DNA of 64,000 bases from Mytilus galloprovincialis (lineage: Eukaryota; Mollusca; Bivalvia; Mytilida; Mytilidae), in the NCBI RefSeq assembly GCF_965363235.1, contig NC_134844.1:75943497-76007496 (forward strand), in the 5' to 3' direction. Positions 35,696-45,755 of this stretch are shown here, in pieces (positions within the stretch are counted from its first letter, which is position 1; each line of letters starts with the position of its first letter). The notes beneath the pieces were generated by a model. It worked only from the letters and a program-made list of their open reading frames with translations, was not told where the DNA came from and made no database searches. Position numbers and translations under genes: made by a program.

Positions 35696-37286
35696 ATGGA
35701 AACAATTAGTGCTGGGGTCCATATATTTGGACGGATGCAAGGAAAGGCCTTGGATAATCATTTCATTTATCTGGAAATATCGGCGGAAAATGATTTCGCG
35801 TCATTCCTGAAAACCTTAAGGTTGAATAATGGATTTAGCGAAAGGTGCGCGAAGTTTGGAATAACTAACTTTGAGACAGAGCTGTCCATTTTAGAAAAAA
35901 AAGACCGTAAACTTGTTGTTATAAACAACAATTCATCATTCAAGCATGCTGTTAAACTGCTTCTTAAGGAAGAGGCTGATCTTCATGGTAATTAAACTTA
36001 ATTAATTTATGAAATCACACATTATGACATCTGTATTTCTTTTTTCGTACTATGTCTATGATCTACTATGAAATTGAGAAGACCATTGTCAGTTAATTGC
36101 CTAGTTTGTAAAACTGGGGCTGTTTTAACAGAGAGAGATTCCTTTACAGTTTTGGCAAATAGCCTTTAGATATCACATTCGGTAAACGACCAATTGACAA
36201 AGGTTTAATTTGATTTCAATTACTTGTGGGTCGGTCGACACACTTATAGTTAGTTATGTTACATGTTTTCTCATTGGTTCAAATGAAATTTTTATTTACG
36301 ACAGCAAAACAGCAAAATTACAGCTTATTTAGTCTCCATTTTTTTCTGTATCCTTTAAACATCAAACACATGACTGCCCTTTGATTCTTTTCTAACCTGT
36401 TTTTATATTATACCGTTTTTGTCCTTATGTATGGCGAACATCCCCTCTATATTCAATGTAGATCGAATATTCTGACACACGTGCTTTCCAAAACCTCCTT
36501 TTCTAGTATGCACCGGGAATAATATATTTGATACTGTTCTAGACTGTTTTGTTAAAAAAAACCAACTATTTTAACACAGGGCGTGAAAAAGAGAGCATGT
36601 TTTGCGGTACACTCACACAAGTTTATGACACAGTCGCTTGAGTTTTAGTGACAAAAATATAAAAAAGAAATAAAAAAAAAAATAAAATCGTGTGATATCT
36701 AAGTCATCTATGTAATAATATAGGGGCATATCACACGATTTTTTTTTATTTCTTTTTAACATTTTTGTCACTAAATGTGATTCGACGCTTGGGGCGGTCT
36801 TGACCACGTTCTAGGATATGAATGATTCGTTCATTGATAAAGACTGTACATCGACTGGCAAGATGAAGAACAGGAATAAAAACCCTGTTAATTGATAATT
36901 TGTATTTTGTGCGATTTTGTCCCATGTTCATCTTCTCCATATCCCTTACTTCCACTACAGTAGCATACAGAATTGAAAGAATGTTCATCAGAAAAGAACT
37001 TGTGGCAATGATTGAAAGGGAATGGTTTTTCAATCACCCCAAAATAAATCTTCTGTGACAAGAACTTATTTCACATTGTGAAACATGCAAACAATGCTGT
37101 TTAAGTATATATGTTCTAACGGTACTGTCGCAATCTGAGTATGACTATGATTCCGAGATTTGTAGTATAGTTCTTTTATGTAAAACTGCTTTTAAAAGGA
37201 TGCATGACGAAAATACAAAAATTTGCAAGGAAATTGAAAACATGCAAAATATGGTGGAGCAAATTTTTGATGAACAACATCACTGA
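35696..37286 (+). CDS. Two-exon gene, about 171 aa, unrecognised
   Basis: Exon 1 runs from the ATG at 35696 to about 35987 (donor CATG|GTAATT, phase 1). It encodes METISAGVHIFGRMQGKALD, then an evenly mixed hydrophobic/charged sequence that looks like a folded domain (ISAENDFASFLKTL, RKLVVINNNSSFKHAVKLLL). A second open stretch, ending at the TGA at 37284-37286, encodes EYDYDSEICSIVLLCKTAFK and an amphipathic end NTKICKEIENMQNMVEQIF. An acceptor at 37062/37063 (TTCTGTGACAAG) would keep phase; this junction is the weak point. ATTTCCGG, an ETS-like site, lies at about 35679-35686, and AATAAA at about 37392-37398. It sits inside the inverted-repeat block, so it may be a captured or element-borne gene. 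No family recognised. Confidence 0.5.
36650..36776. repeat. Foldback hairpin in the intron of the 171-aa gene
   Basis: TTAGTGACAAAAATATAAAA, AAAATCGTGTGATAT and the complementary ATATCACACGATTTT, AACATTTTTGTCACTAAA form a long imperfect palindrome centred near 36705. Confidence 0.8.
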
Positions 37287-37392
37287 TTCATCACTTTTGA
37301 TGAAATGAATGACCTAATTCATTGCTCGTAATGTATATGCGTTATTTTTGTGTGATTATGATTTGTGATATATTAAATTGCTATATTTGAAC

Positions 37393-38336
37393 AATAAAGT
37401 TTGTACTTTAACAGGTTGCAAGTAAGCATTCACATCACTGCTATAGCAAATCATTTTAGTGGTGTTCTCCTTACGAAAGTTCCTATAAAGCCGGCGTCTA
37501 TTAGCTCGTGACCTACTGTGCTAGGGTCACGAGATCAGCTCCTGATTTGTTCTGTGACACATTTAGAAGATAAATCATGCATATTAGTCTCCGGCAGTTC
37601 ATTGGCTACAGTAAAACACAAATCAATCTCAATGAACATGTACAAAATTAGTGAACTTCTATAATTATTGCCAGGCACAATTATCAACTGTACCCTTGAG
37701 AACATTGAGGTACAGATAAGTTGAATGTGGCCTTGTATTTTCAGAAAAGAAGACGTTCACAATTATAATACGCAAACATGAAAGAATCCTTCCATTCAAT
37801 GTGATTCGATCGACGTTTTTGTACTGTATCAAACAACAAATTAAAGTTATATATATTTGCGTATTCCTTGTGTCGATGATAATTATAAATGCATGTATAT
37901 ATAATTATGTATAAAGTTGTACTTTAAAAATAAAAATATCTATCTATTTATATAAACGTATACAAAAAAGACAAAATCAAAAACCGACTGCATGTTGGAT
38001 CGTAAACCGTAAACAGTAAATTCTAAGCTCTAATATTATTAACATGATTTGGTTCCAGACACTAAGTTTCGACACTATTTATAAATTAGTTTTTCTGCCC
38101 GTCTGTTGTACCAATATCTTGTCTGAGTTGTATTAATTTGTAGCAACTTTTAATCAAATATAAGTGAAAATGTGCATGATGTTAACCACCATGTTCAGTG
38201 TCAGAAGTTCCAGAATGGTCAAGACAAAATTTGTTCACGGCTATCCAGTTTCACTAAAAATTAATACATAGGATTGACAGAAGATGACACCAATTTAAAC
38301 TACACCTATAGCTATGTTTTTTTTTTCTGACACACG
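37393..38336. other. Non-coding stretch
   Basis: The poly(A) signal of the upstream gene lies at the left edge. CTCGTGACC..GGTCACGAG near 37504-37534 is a small hairpin. I see nothing else. Confidence 0.4.
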
Positions 38337-38421
38337 GGCATATCATATAAAGATACCAGAGGAACATTCAAACTCATAAGTCAAAAATAAACTTACAATG
38401 TCATGTCTAAAAAAGAAACAG

Positions 38422-39620
38422 CAGGGCCGTAACTACATTGAGGCAAATGAGGCAAATGCCTCATGTTAGAAATTTCAAAAAAAAAACTTAAACAAAAGAT
38501 TGTTTTAATATCAAATTGTTTTCACGGAAAGTGTCTAGCAAGAAGCAAGTTCTCCTCACTCTCTGGTGTCGCCCCTGCATGTTTTTCGTGATCCATGTTT
38601 CTATTTTACTTTTAGTTTTCAGAGTTGATGGTCTATTGTTTGTACTTCTATGTGACTGTCCGTACGGTGACCTATAGTTGTTAATGTCTGTGTCATTTTG
38701 GTCTTTTGTGGATAGTTGTCTCATTGGCAATCATACCACATCTTCTTTTTTATATTGTCTTTTGTTCATTTGTTTTCCTACTTTATGACTATAGTCCGAG
38801 TGATGATTTTTATTTGTAAACGTGTGGTTTTGCAATGTTGCATGCCCACCGATGTCCAGATATTGTGCGAGAAAATATTTTACGAATATACGATGCTACA
38901 CAGACAAAAATTGTCGTTTATGCATGGAGAACTGAACTTTAATATCAAAGAATACAAAACTGGCTTTCTTGGGGAGGGGGAGGGGTAGACAAAACTAGAA
39001 AGCTGACATGGTTTAAATTAAAGTAAGGTCACCAATTTCCAGGATTCAATTAATTTGGAAAAAAAAAACAATAATGTATTGCCATATGACCTTTTTCCAT
39101 TGAAGGGTTTAACTTGCATTAAGTGATGTTCAGACCCTCTAACAGAAAATAAAGGAATATGGAGTAAATGTGCACGAAACATAATCGCACAGAGTCAATG
39201 CATAGAAAAAATTCTAAAAGACAATGGTCAAAGTTGCTGGAGAGTCTTTAACAATAAAAGAATCAATAATACCGTAAAACATGGTTAAGATGGTCCCTAG
39301 TGTCGACTGAAGCAGTACTAATACTTAAAGTACAAGCTGTCACTATATTTAAATCTAGTCATAAAAACAATAACCATAGACTAAGCACAATACAATTAAG
39401 ACAAATACAGACAGACAGATCCTGTATTAATGATTACGAGAATTTCGATTTTTGCTTTATCCTACATATCGGTCTTTTAATGTTTTCCATAAAACCTTAA
39501 AGTCTTAAATCACAATGAATCTATGTTCTTGCTTTGAGACCAGATTATTGTCGGAAAATAGCAAATTTTCTCGGCGAATATATTTTGCCTCACGATTAGA
39601 AGAGGCTAGTTACGGCCCTG
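38422..39620. mobile_element. 1.2-kb element with CAGGGCCGTAACTA ends
   Basis: CAGGGCCGTAACTA starts the element and its complement TAGTTACGGCCCTG ends it. AACAG is present immediately outside both ends (38417-38421 and 39621-39625), a probable 5-bp target duplication. The element interrupts a recognisable dispersed repeat, so the junctions are certain. The termini look like hAT ends, but hAT elements make 8-bp duplications, so the class stays open. Adjacent GAGGCAAATGAGGCAAATGC follows the left TIR. An R1 fragment (38650-38757) is nested. Confidence 0.75.
38650..38757 (-). repeat. R1 repeat fragment
   Basis: CCGTACGGTGACCTATAGTT, TCATTTTGGTC and TGTCTCATTGGCAATCATAC are R1 landmarks in reverse. 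Confidence 0.75.
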
Positions 39621-39931
39621 AACAGACAAACAAAAGTACACAAAACACAACGCAGAAATACACGGAAAATGAAGTGATAGCAGGTGCTCCGGAAGGGTAA
39701 GATACCAGACGAGGGCGTACAATTAATAAACCAAGACATTTACAAGATTTTTATTGAAAACAATTAGTGTCGTTTCCCTTACATGAGAAATGTTTGCCGC
39801 CTTTAATTTCTTATTGTTATAATGATCAATCATGAATTGTTTTTGTGCTAATAAATTGTGGCTTCTGTACAAACAAAAACGACAGATACAGCTTTATTTT
39901 AATTTATCTCAAAAGGAGATGTTTTATTCTA

Positions 39932-40014
39932 ATGGGAGAAAGGAGAACGGGGGTAGGAGAAAGGAGAAGAGGGGTAGGAGAAAGGAGAAGAGGGGTGGGA
40001 GAAGGGAGAAGGGT
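39932..40014. repeat. Purine-only minisatellite, right
   Basis: Four to five units of GGGGTAGGAGAAAGGAGAAG on the plus strand. It lies in the right arm of the 8-kb inverted block, yet has the same strand polarity as the left array at 35314-35465. Confidence 0.9.
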
Positions 40015-40293
40015 ACCCCCCTGTCCTCCCCCTCATAATAGAGGTATTCAAAATAACTCTTTAAATTCATGAAATTAAATTTTAGACAAGTTGATTTTCC
40101 ATTTTTTTTAGGTCTGAAATATATGCTTTTATTGAAAAACGCCCATATAGGAATAGAATAGAATGGATAGTCGACTTCCTATGGATAGAAACAAGTGCCT
40201 GTGGTAAACATGGTAAATTTTTACTAAAATGGTTACATGATCATCACATTCAGTACAAATTTCAACCTGAATACTAGTCCATATAATTATGTG

Positions 40294-40364
40294 GTCTGGC
40301 AAGGCTATTTTATTTTTTTCTGGGACGCCTTAATTAGGAAGGAAATAAAATAGCCTTGCCAGAC
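40294..40364. repeat. Hairpin with ~21-bp arms
   Basis: GTCTGGCAAGGCTATTTTAT at 40294 is matched by ATAAAATAGCCTTGCCAGAC ending at 40364, with a loop of about 30 bases. Confidence 0.9.
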
Positions 40365-40431
40365 GTCATAGTTATTTGGACTTAACCTCCATACAGTCAT
40401 ACCTGTGCATCTTGAAAAGTTTAGAGTAGGG

Positions 40432-40480
40432 ATGGACCTAGATAAAGAAAACTTATTAAGTTTTCTTTATCTAGGTCCAT
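40432..40480. repeat. Perfect 23-bp hairpin with a 3-base loop
   Basis: ATGGACCTAGATAAAGAAAA, then CTT, is followed by the loop ATT and the exact complement ending ATCTAGGTCCAT. Confidence 0.95.
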
Positions 40481-40548
40481 TAATAAATGCATTTTAAGTT
40501 TCTGAATATTGAAAACTTTAGTATATTTTGCTATTTATTTTTATATGC

Positions 40549-42780
40549 TCGTTTACGGGACATATCATGGTAAACATGTCTGTTTGTCAGTTGTCCTTTT
40601 GTCCATTAGTCATCAACAGGTCCTACAAAAACACTTTAACCAATTTGCTTGAAACTTTGGTGAATTGTTTATATAATATATCTATTAAAGTGAGCTCCCT
40701 TTCATTTTTTTTATATTTTAGTTTTCAAGTTTCTGTGTTAAGGTTTTTTTCATTCTAAAAGGGGGGATTGTCAAGTTTTTGGACAATAAATAAAAAACAC
40801 TTTCACCAATTGGCAAGAAACTTGGGAGAATTATTTATATCTATTGACATTCATCAGTCAGGGTACTACTTGTACAAGTGCTTGAAGAAGTAAAAAAATA
40901 TATACACATATAAGTAAATGAATAATGTTTGAATAACCTCCACTGAATTTTCTCAAAAATTTACTTGTATAAGTAAATTTTTCTTACAATCCCACAAAAG
41001 TCCTCAACTTTCGAGATGTAAATTCATGCCTTTAATGATTTTTCTTATGTTTGCTCAATTTTTTTTATTAGAGTTCAATGTTTCATCTCATTAATTCAAC
41101 AAAGAAACTGATTGCGCAGAGATCTTAAGTATTTGTGCAAGGCCTACAAAAATTGCTCCTTGGGGGCTTGTAAATGAGAAGTGTTCTGAAGATAACAGAC
41201 AAATGAGTTTTCATTGTCCATGAAATTACACTTAAATGATAAGTAAAGACATCTGCAAAGGGCAGATAATTTAAAATTCTATTAGAGCAAAGAAATCATA
41301 AGACTTCAATAAAAGAAGATAGGATGACTTTTTTACTTCTACAAGTAAAAAAATTTGAATGTCTAAAGCCTTACCTGATAGCTCGAACGGACGCCTAACG
41401 GATAACTTTTTTTCAATCTGTTCATGTCCGTTGGACATCTGTTCTTATCCGTTAGACGTCTTTTCATATCCGTTGCATGTCCGTTAGGCGTACGTTTTAT
41501 CCGTCAACGTCCATTCTGTCCGGTGGAGAATTTTGAGCATGTTCAAAACTTTGAACAGATGTCCAACGGATAAAATGTCCGTTGAACATCCGTTAGGTGT
41601 CCATTTTGTACGGTACTCAACCGTTTCGTTTCCTTTTTGTATCTGTTACGTGTCCATTATACATCCATTGGAGGTCTGGAAGATAGATTCACCAACAGAC
41701 TTCTACCCGACATTTAACGGATAAAACAGATGATGAAGGATCTGAAACAGATAAATGCCAATTGAAATTTTCGCGTCGGAAATGCCAATTATTGGTATGT
41801 CAGATTTCTTAAGGTTCATGAATTCTTATTATTCATAATCAATCTTAGGGCATTATGCACGTCTTCACATTCAAGCAGCTCTTATTCAGGCCAGATACTG
41901 CCCTTTGGTGGCATTTTGAAGAACAAACCAAAACCAGTTACACAGAAACATTTTGAATATTTATGCGATTTACATGTATTATTATTGTCGCCTTAAATTT
42001 TTCCTTATATCTTGTTCATCCGTTTTATCCAGAACGCTTCCGTTATGTGTCTGTTTTATGCAGTACTCGTTTGTTGGATGATACATCCGATTTGTCCATA
42101 AAGTTTCCGTTTCTCGTACGTTGCATATTCGGTGTGTGTTCGTTATGCATTCGTTACACATCCATTTTATTCGGTCAGTACATCAACGGACTCCCAACGG
42201 ATACCAATTTTGTCAACGGACAACTTTTATTTTCATCTGTTCGGGGTCTGTTCGTGCTATCCTTCAATGTGTGACCGAGGCTTTAGGGACATAACTCAGC
42301 CAATATTTTTTTTTACCTATACAAGTAAATGAAATTCACTTGTATAAGTATCCTACAAATTTACTTATATAAGTATATTAATATTACTTCTTGAAGTAAT
42401 TAAAAAAAACTTGTACAAGTAGTACCCCTGACTGTTCATCATGTTCATAAGCTTACTTTTGATATTTATAAATTTAAGATTATGGGTTTTTTATTCATTA
42501 AAAAAGGGATTTTCCCGTTTTTGGACAATTTCATATAGTCTTAAATGGTTTTAGCAGTTTTCATGATGCTTTTTATCAATTTTAAATTTATCTTTTTCGA
42601 GTTATGGGGCTTTAGCATGTTTAGCCATGAAAAAATAGAGGGATTTTCCATTTTCAGACAAATTTCTCAAAAATGCTTTTAGCAGTATTCATGGTATTCA
42701 TGAAACTTTGGAGAATTGTTTATATCTATTGACGTAAGCTCCCTTACACTTTTATTCTTCCGCTCCATATTATCAACATC
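40549..42780 (+). repeat. R4-like repeat, split by the 1.58-kb iteron element
   Basis: CGTTTACGGGACATATCATG, TTTGTCAGTTGTCCTTTTGT and blocks with TTTTTGGACAAT and GGGAGAATTATTTATATCTA come before the insertion. Matching blocks (TTTTTGGACAATTTC, GGAGAATTGTTTATATCTAT) continue after 42440. Confidence 0.6.
40855..42434. mobile_element. 1.58-kb CAGTCAGGG-ended element with two kinds of iterons
   Basis: The left end CAGTCAGGGTACTACTTGTA and the reversed right end CAGTCAGGGGTACTACTTGT begin the TIRs. TTCAT flanks both ends (40850-40854 and 42435-42439), a clean 5-bp target duplication. The terminal regions repeat the palindromes ACTTGTACAAGT, ACTTATATAAGT and ACTTGTATAAGT. The interior, 41386-42226, carries at least fifteen copies of AACGGA/TCCGTT in both orientations, often as GTCCGTTAGGCGT or AACGGATAAAA. 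There is no ORF of substance. Confidence 0.85.
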
Positions 42781-44080
42781 AACCAAGTTTTCCCCCCACA
42801 AAATGGTGGGGGTGGGGACCTAGCTTCAATATTGCAGAGTGGAACTGTTGAGTCTGCAAAACCTACGTGGACATTGGGTCATTGTTGCTGCATCACTCAT
42901 TTGTTTCACCTATAATGTATCATACTAAAACATGCTCCCAAAAACACATTCTGGATGTGTAGAACCTGCCATCAGTCTTCACATAATTTAAAATCTGTAT
43001 GGAAAATTGTATCATTAATGATTTCAGTCTTTACGATAAAAGTCTTCAAGTTGTATTTAAATACTTTTTGCTAGTCCCAGCATGCATTCATTGAAGTGCA
43101 TAAACATAACTATAAAGCAACGTAAACATAGACACAAATATTATTGTTACGTTCATGATTTATTGTTTCCTTATAACCATGAATTCCATTGGTGTCCAAT
43201 TTGAAAATATTTTTTTTATTAAGAATTGAATGCTTTTTTTTTGTAACTTCATTGGGGTGTAAAAGCATTGACCAAAGTACATTTTGTATGAAGCGCAGAA
43301 GATTCTAAAAATGTGTGCATAGTCAATGTTTTTACAACCCTATGAAGTTACAAAAAGAAGCATTCAATACTTATAATTACATTTTTTTAGCTATGATCAT
43401 GAAAAAATGAATTATATATTTTTTATTTATTTAATTCACATGTGCACTTTATTCATGTTATTGTGGGACCACGTGTTATCATGAATGAAGTCAGATCAGG
43501 ATATCAACTAGGCTAATGACTGTCAAATATACCATGGGGAATCCTGGAACTCCTTAATAGTATGAAGTAGTCTTCTGACTATACCTTTGTAATAGTAAAC
43601 CCAAGAATATGTAGTTCTGAGAACTGCTGTTATACCATATTCATAACAATACACCTTATTGCTTTCTATCCACATTACCGGGCTTCCATTCAAATTTTGA
43701 CGTCATAAGAGGAAATGTCTGATGCAACAAACATTGACAAAGAGTATCTATTATAGTGATTGTTGTATGACATCATAAGTTCAAGTGTGGCATATATATT
43801 CTTGGGTTAGGTGTTGCAGATTCCCTAATACATGAAAACAGAGATAAGGACTCAATATTCTCGCAATGAAATAACCATAAATTAACTTTTTAGGGAGAAT
43901 ACTTCTATTAATATCAGCTCTTGTACCATGTTTATATATACATAAATATTAAACTCCTTAGCATGATGTTTCAAATATTATATGTCACTTTATTAGTGAA
44001 GAACTGAATTGCAATCAGTTAAAAAGTTTTAATAAGACCACTGTTATGCCTTTAGTAATTGTAGATTTCTTATATTTCAG
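42781..44080. other. Upstream region and 5' leader intron of the TRIM-like gene
   Basis: Apart from the foldback element above, ACCCAAGAATAT (43599) and ATATTCTTGGGT (43797) form a weak inverted pair. The first exon of the TRIM-like gene must lie somewhere upstream, because its coding exon begins at a splice acceptor. Confidence 0.4.
43213..43374. repeat. Inverted-repeat element (foldback MITE)
   Basis: ATTGAATGCTTTTTTTTTGT, AACTTCATTGGGGTGTAAAA and GCATTGAC are matched in reverse by GTCAATG, TTTTTACAACCCTATGAAGTT and GAAGCATTCAAT. A degraded copy of one arm lies at 63440-63530. Confidence 0.8.
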
Positions 44081-44081
44081 G

Positions 44082-45755
44082 ATGGCATCATCATTTGATA
44101 AATTATGTGGTCCTTGTGAAGCAAGACATACAACAGAAAAAGCAGCTGTCTGGTGTATTGATTGTGATGATGGACTATGCCTCCCTTGCTTGGAACACCA
44201 TAAAGTCAGCAAAGCTAGCAATAAACACCAGACCATACCAGTTAGTAAGTACGCAGAAGTGGAATCAGTTTCAGCATTGATAAAGCTGGATTGCGAAGAA
44301 CATAATCAAAAGTTAACTTTTTTTTGTCAAGATCACTTTTCCACTGCCTGTGCTTTATGTATACCAGAAAAACATAAACAATGTTCAAGTATAAAACCCA
44401 TCGAACAACTTGCTCATAATGCAAAAACGTCAACAGAGCTGTTTGACTTAGAGAAAGGACTTAAGGAGCTTTCTAATACCCTTGCTGAACTTAATACTGA
44501 CCGACAGCGAAATATCAAAGAGATAAGAGACCAAAGAAAAAACATTTTGGCGGAAATTAAATCTTTAAGAAAACAGATAGATACGTATCTAGATGTGTTG
44601 GAATCTGATTTGTTAAAGCAGTTAGAATGTTTAAGTGACCAAAATATATCCGAAATAGACAAGTTACTTTCAAAGTTAAAGGACAAAGAGACACAAATTA
44701 AAAGTCTTGGAGAGTCAATTCATCAAATCAAAGAAACATTATCTGATGTTCAAGTCTTTTTAGCAACAAAGAGTGTTGGTGAAAAGTTGCACGAAGAACA
44801 AGAATGGATTTCAGCTCTATGTGACCAGGAGGGAGCTAAAGAGTCAACTCTAGAACTTTCTACTGATTCACAACTCACACATTTGTTATCTGACTTAAAA
44901 CATTTTGGCGTGATAAAAGTTGTCCGTAAGACATGTCAGATTAAAATTGGAGCATGGGAGCAACAAAGAGCACAGCTTATTGTACCAATGCCTGCTGCAG
45001 CGAGAGATATTGACGAGACAAAACTGGAACTGCTTCACACGATAAAGTTTGACAATGATTTGTGTATTCAAGATTGTGTTGTTGTCAATGATGGAAGAAT
45101 GATTTTTACCCTTGGAAAAACGGGACAGGTATTTGTGTATTCAAGTGAAGGGCATTTATTGAAGTCAATCAATGTTTGTAAGTCTCCCTTTGGACTGGCT
45201 GTAATCAGTACTAGTACTGTAGCTGTAACATGTCTTTACAACCAAACAATAAACATTGTGAATATTGATGATGGTGTTGTGAAGCAGAAGATAAAAGTCG
45301 GGAAATATTGCTTTGGTTTGTCTTACCACAACACGAAACTGTATGTTATTGTTAAAGGGACAGGAATAGTTGAGTTTGATTTAGGTGGAAATCTCATTAG
45401 AACAATATCAGTAGATGTTGCAAGTGATGATTGTTACTTAACTTCGTATAAAGACAGATTTTGTTACACATGTTATAAGCAATTCATAGCATGCTGTGAT
45501 AGTAATGGTAGGGAAATCTGGAGACAAGGCATTGCTGATTCTGGTGTAGCAGCAGACAATTATGGAAATTATTTTGCAGCACATTACGAGGAACATACAT
45601 TGAATATAATATCTGGCGATGGTAAAAAAACAAAACAACTTCTGACAAGCAATGAGGGTCTCAATCATCCTCAAGGAATCTTTTTCGACAGCAACAACAA
45701 CACATTACTTGTAGCTAATCGATACAAGAAGGCAATGCTTTATCGCATCATTTGA
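44082..45755 (+). CDS. TRIM-like protein: two B-boxes, coiled coil, NHL-type propeller (557 aa)
   Basis: The start is set by a splice acceptor, TTCTTATATTTCAG, directly before G-ATG, so a 5' leader intron is likely; the upstream ATG at 44046 would fall in that intron. Residues 9-50 form a B-box-like zinc site (C9, C12, C25, C28, C33, C36, H39/H40, H49). Residues 71-101 form a second (C71, H74, C82, D84/H85, C90, C93, H98). A coiled coil spans about 115-240, rich in L, E, K and Q. From about 325 to the end, short repeats such as GRMIFTLGKTGQVFVYSSEG and HPQGIFFDSNNNTLLVANRY fit an NHL/six-bladed propeller like that of TRIM2/3/71. No RING precedes the B-boxes, so ubiquitin ligase activity is doubtful. 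Such RING-less genes are greatly expanded in bivalves. One uninterrupted coding exon. Confidence 0.92.
   Translation: MASSFDKLCGPCEARHTTEKAAVWCIDCDDGLCLPCLEHHKVSKASNKHQTIPVSKYAEVESVSALIKLDCEEHNQKLTFFCQDHFSTACALCIPEKHKQCSSIKPIEQLAHNAKTSTELFDLEKGLKELSNTLAELNTDRQRNIKEIRDQRKNILAEIKSLRKQIDTYLDVLESDLLKQLECLSDQNISEIDKLLSKLKDKETQIKSLGESIHQIKETLSDVQVFLATKSVGEKLHEEQEWISALCDQEGAKESTLELSTDSQLTHLLSDLKHFGVIKVVRKTCQIKIGAWEQQRAQLIVPMPAAARDIDETKLELLHTIKFDNDLCIQDCVVVNDGRMIFTLGKTGQVFVYSSEGHLLKSINVCKSPFGLAVISTSTVAVTCLYNQTINIVNIDDGVVKQKIKVGKYCFGLSYHNTKLYVIVKGTGIVEFDLGGNLIRTISVDVASDDCYLTSYKDRFCYTCYKQFIACCDSNGREIWRQGIADSGVAADNYGNYFAAHYEEHTLNIISGDGKKTKQLLTSNEGLNHPQGIFFDSNNNTLLVANRYKKAMLYRII

Larger units (their letters stand above)
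38337..39705 (+). repeat. Dispersed mussel repeat split by a 1.2-kb insertion
   Basis: The left half is 38345-38421 (AAAGATACCAGAGGAACATT, AACTCATAAGTCAAAAATAA). The right half is 39621-39705 (AACAGACAAACAAAAGTACA, GATAGCAGGTGCTCCGGAAG). They are consecutive parts of one common mussel repeat, now separated by the element at 38422-39620. Confidence 0.65.
32239..40203. mobile_element. ~8-kb block bounded by interrupted inverted repeats
   Basis: CACAGGCACTTGTTT at 32239-32253 recurs as its exact complement at 40189-40203. After a 1.78-kb insertion on the left, the arm resumes: ATATGGGCGTTTTTCAATAA is at 34055-34080, and its complement is at 40115-40145. Further in, ATAATAGAG..GGGGAGGACAGGGG (about 35312-35336) is mirrored at 40016-40045, and AAAAGGAGA with a TTTTATT tract (35460-35480) at 39908-39930. 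The order of landmarks is the same in both arms, so this is a long inverted-repeat structure. Inside are a two-exon gene and a 1.2-kb TIR element. Whether the whole block moves as one unit is not shown. Confidence 0.55.

Noticed and set aside
36746-37033. A 95-aa minus-strand frame as a gene
   Set aside because: It has no splice or promoter support, overlaps the foldback hairpin and lies in the intron of the plus-strand gene. It could be an unknown exon, but the evidence is too thin.
41963-42274. A 103-aa frame inside the 1.58-kb element as a transposase
   Set aside because: It is a reading of the TCCGTT/AACGGA iteron array and shows no conserved motif.
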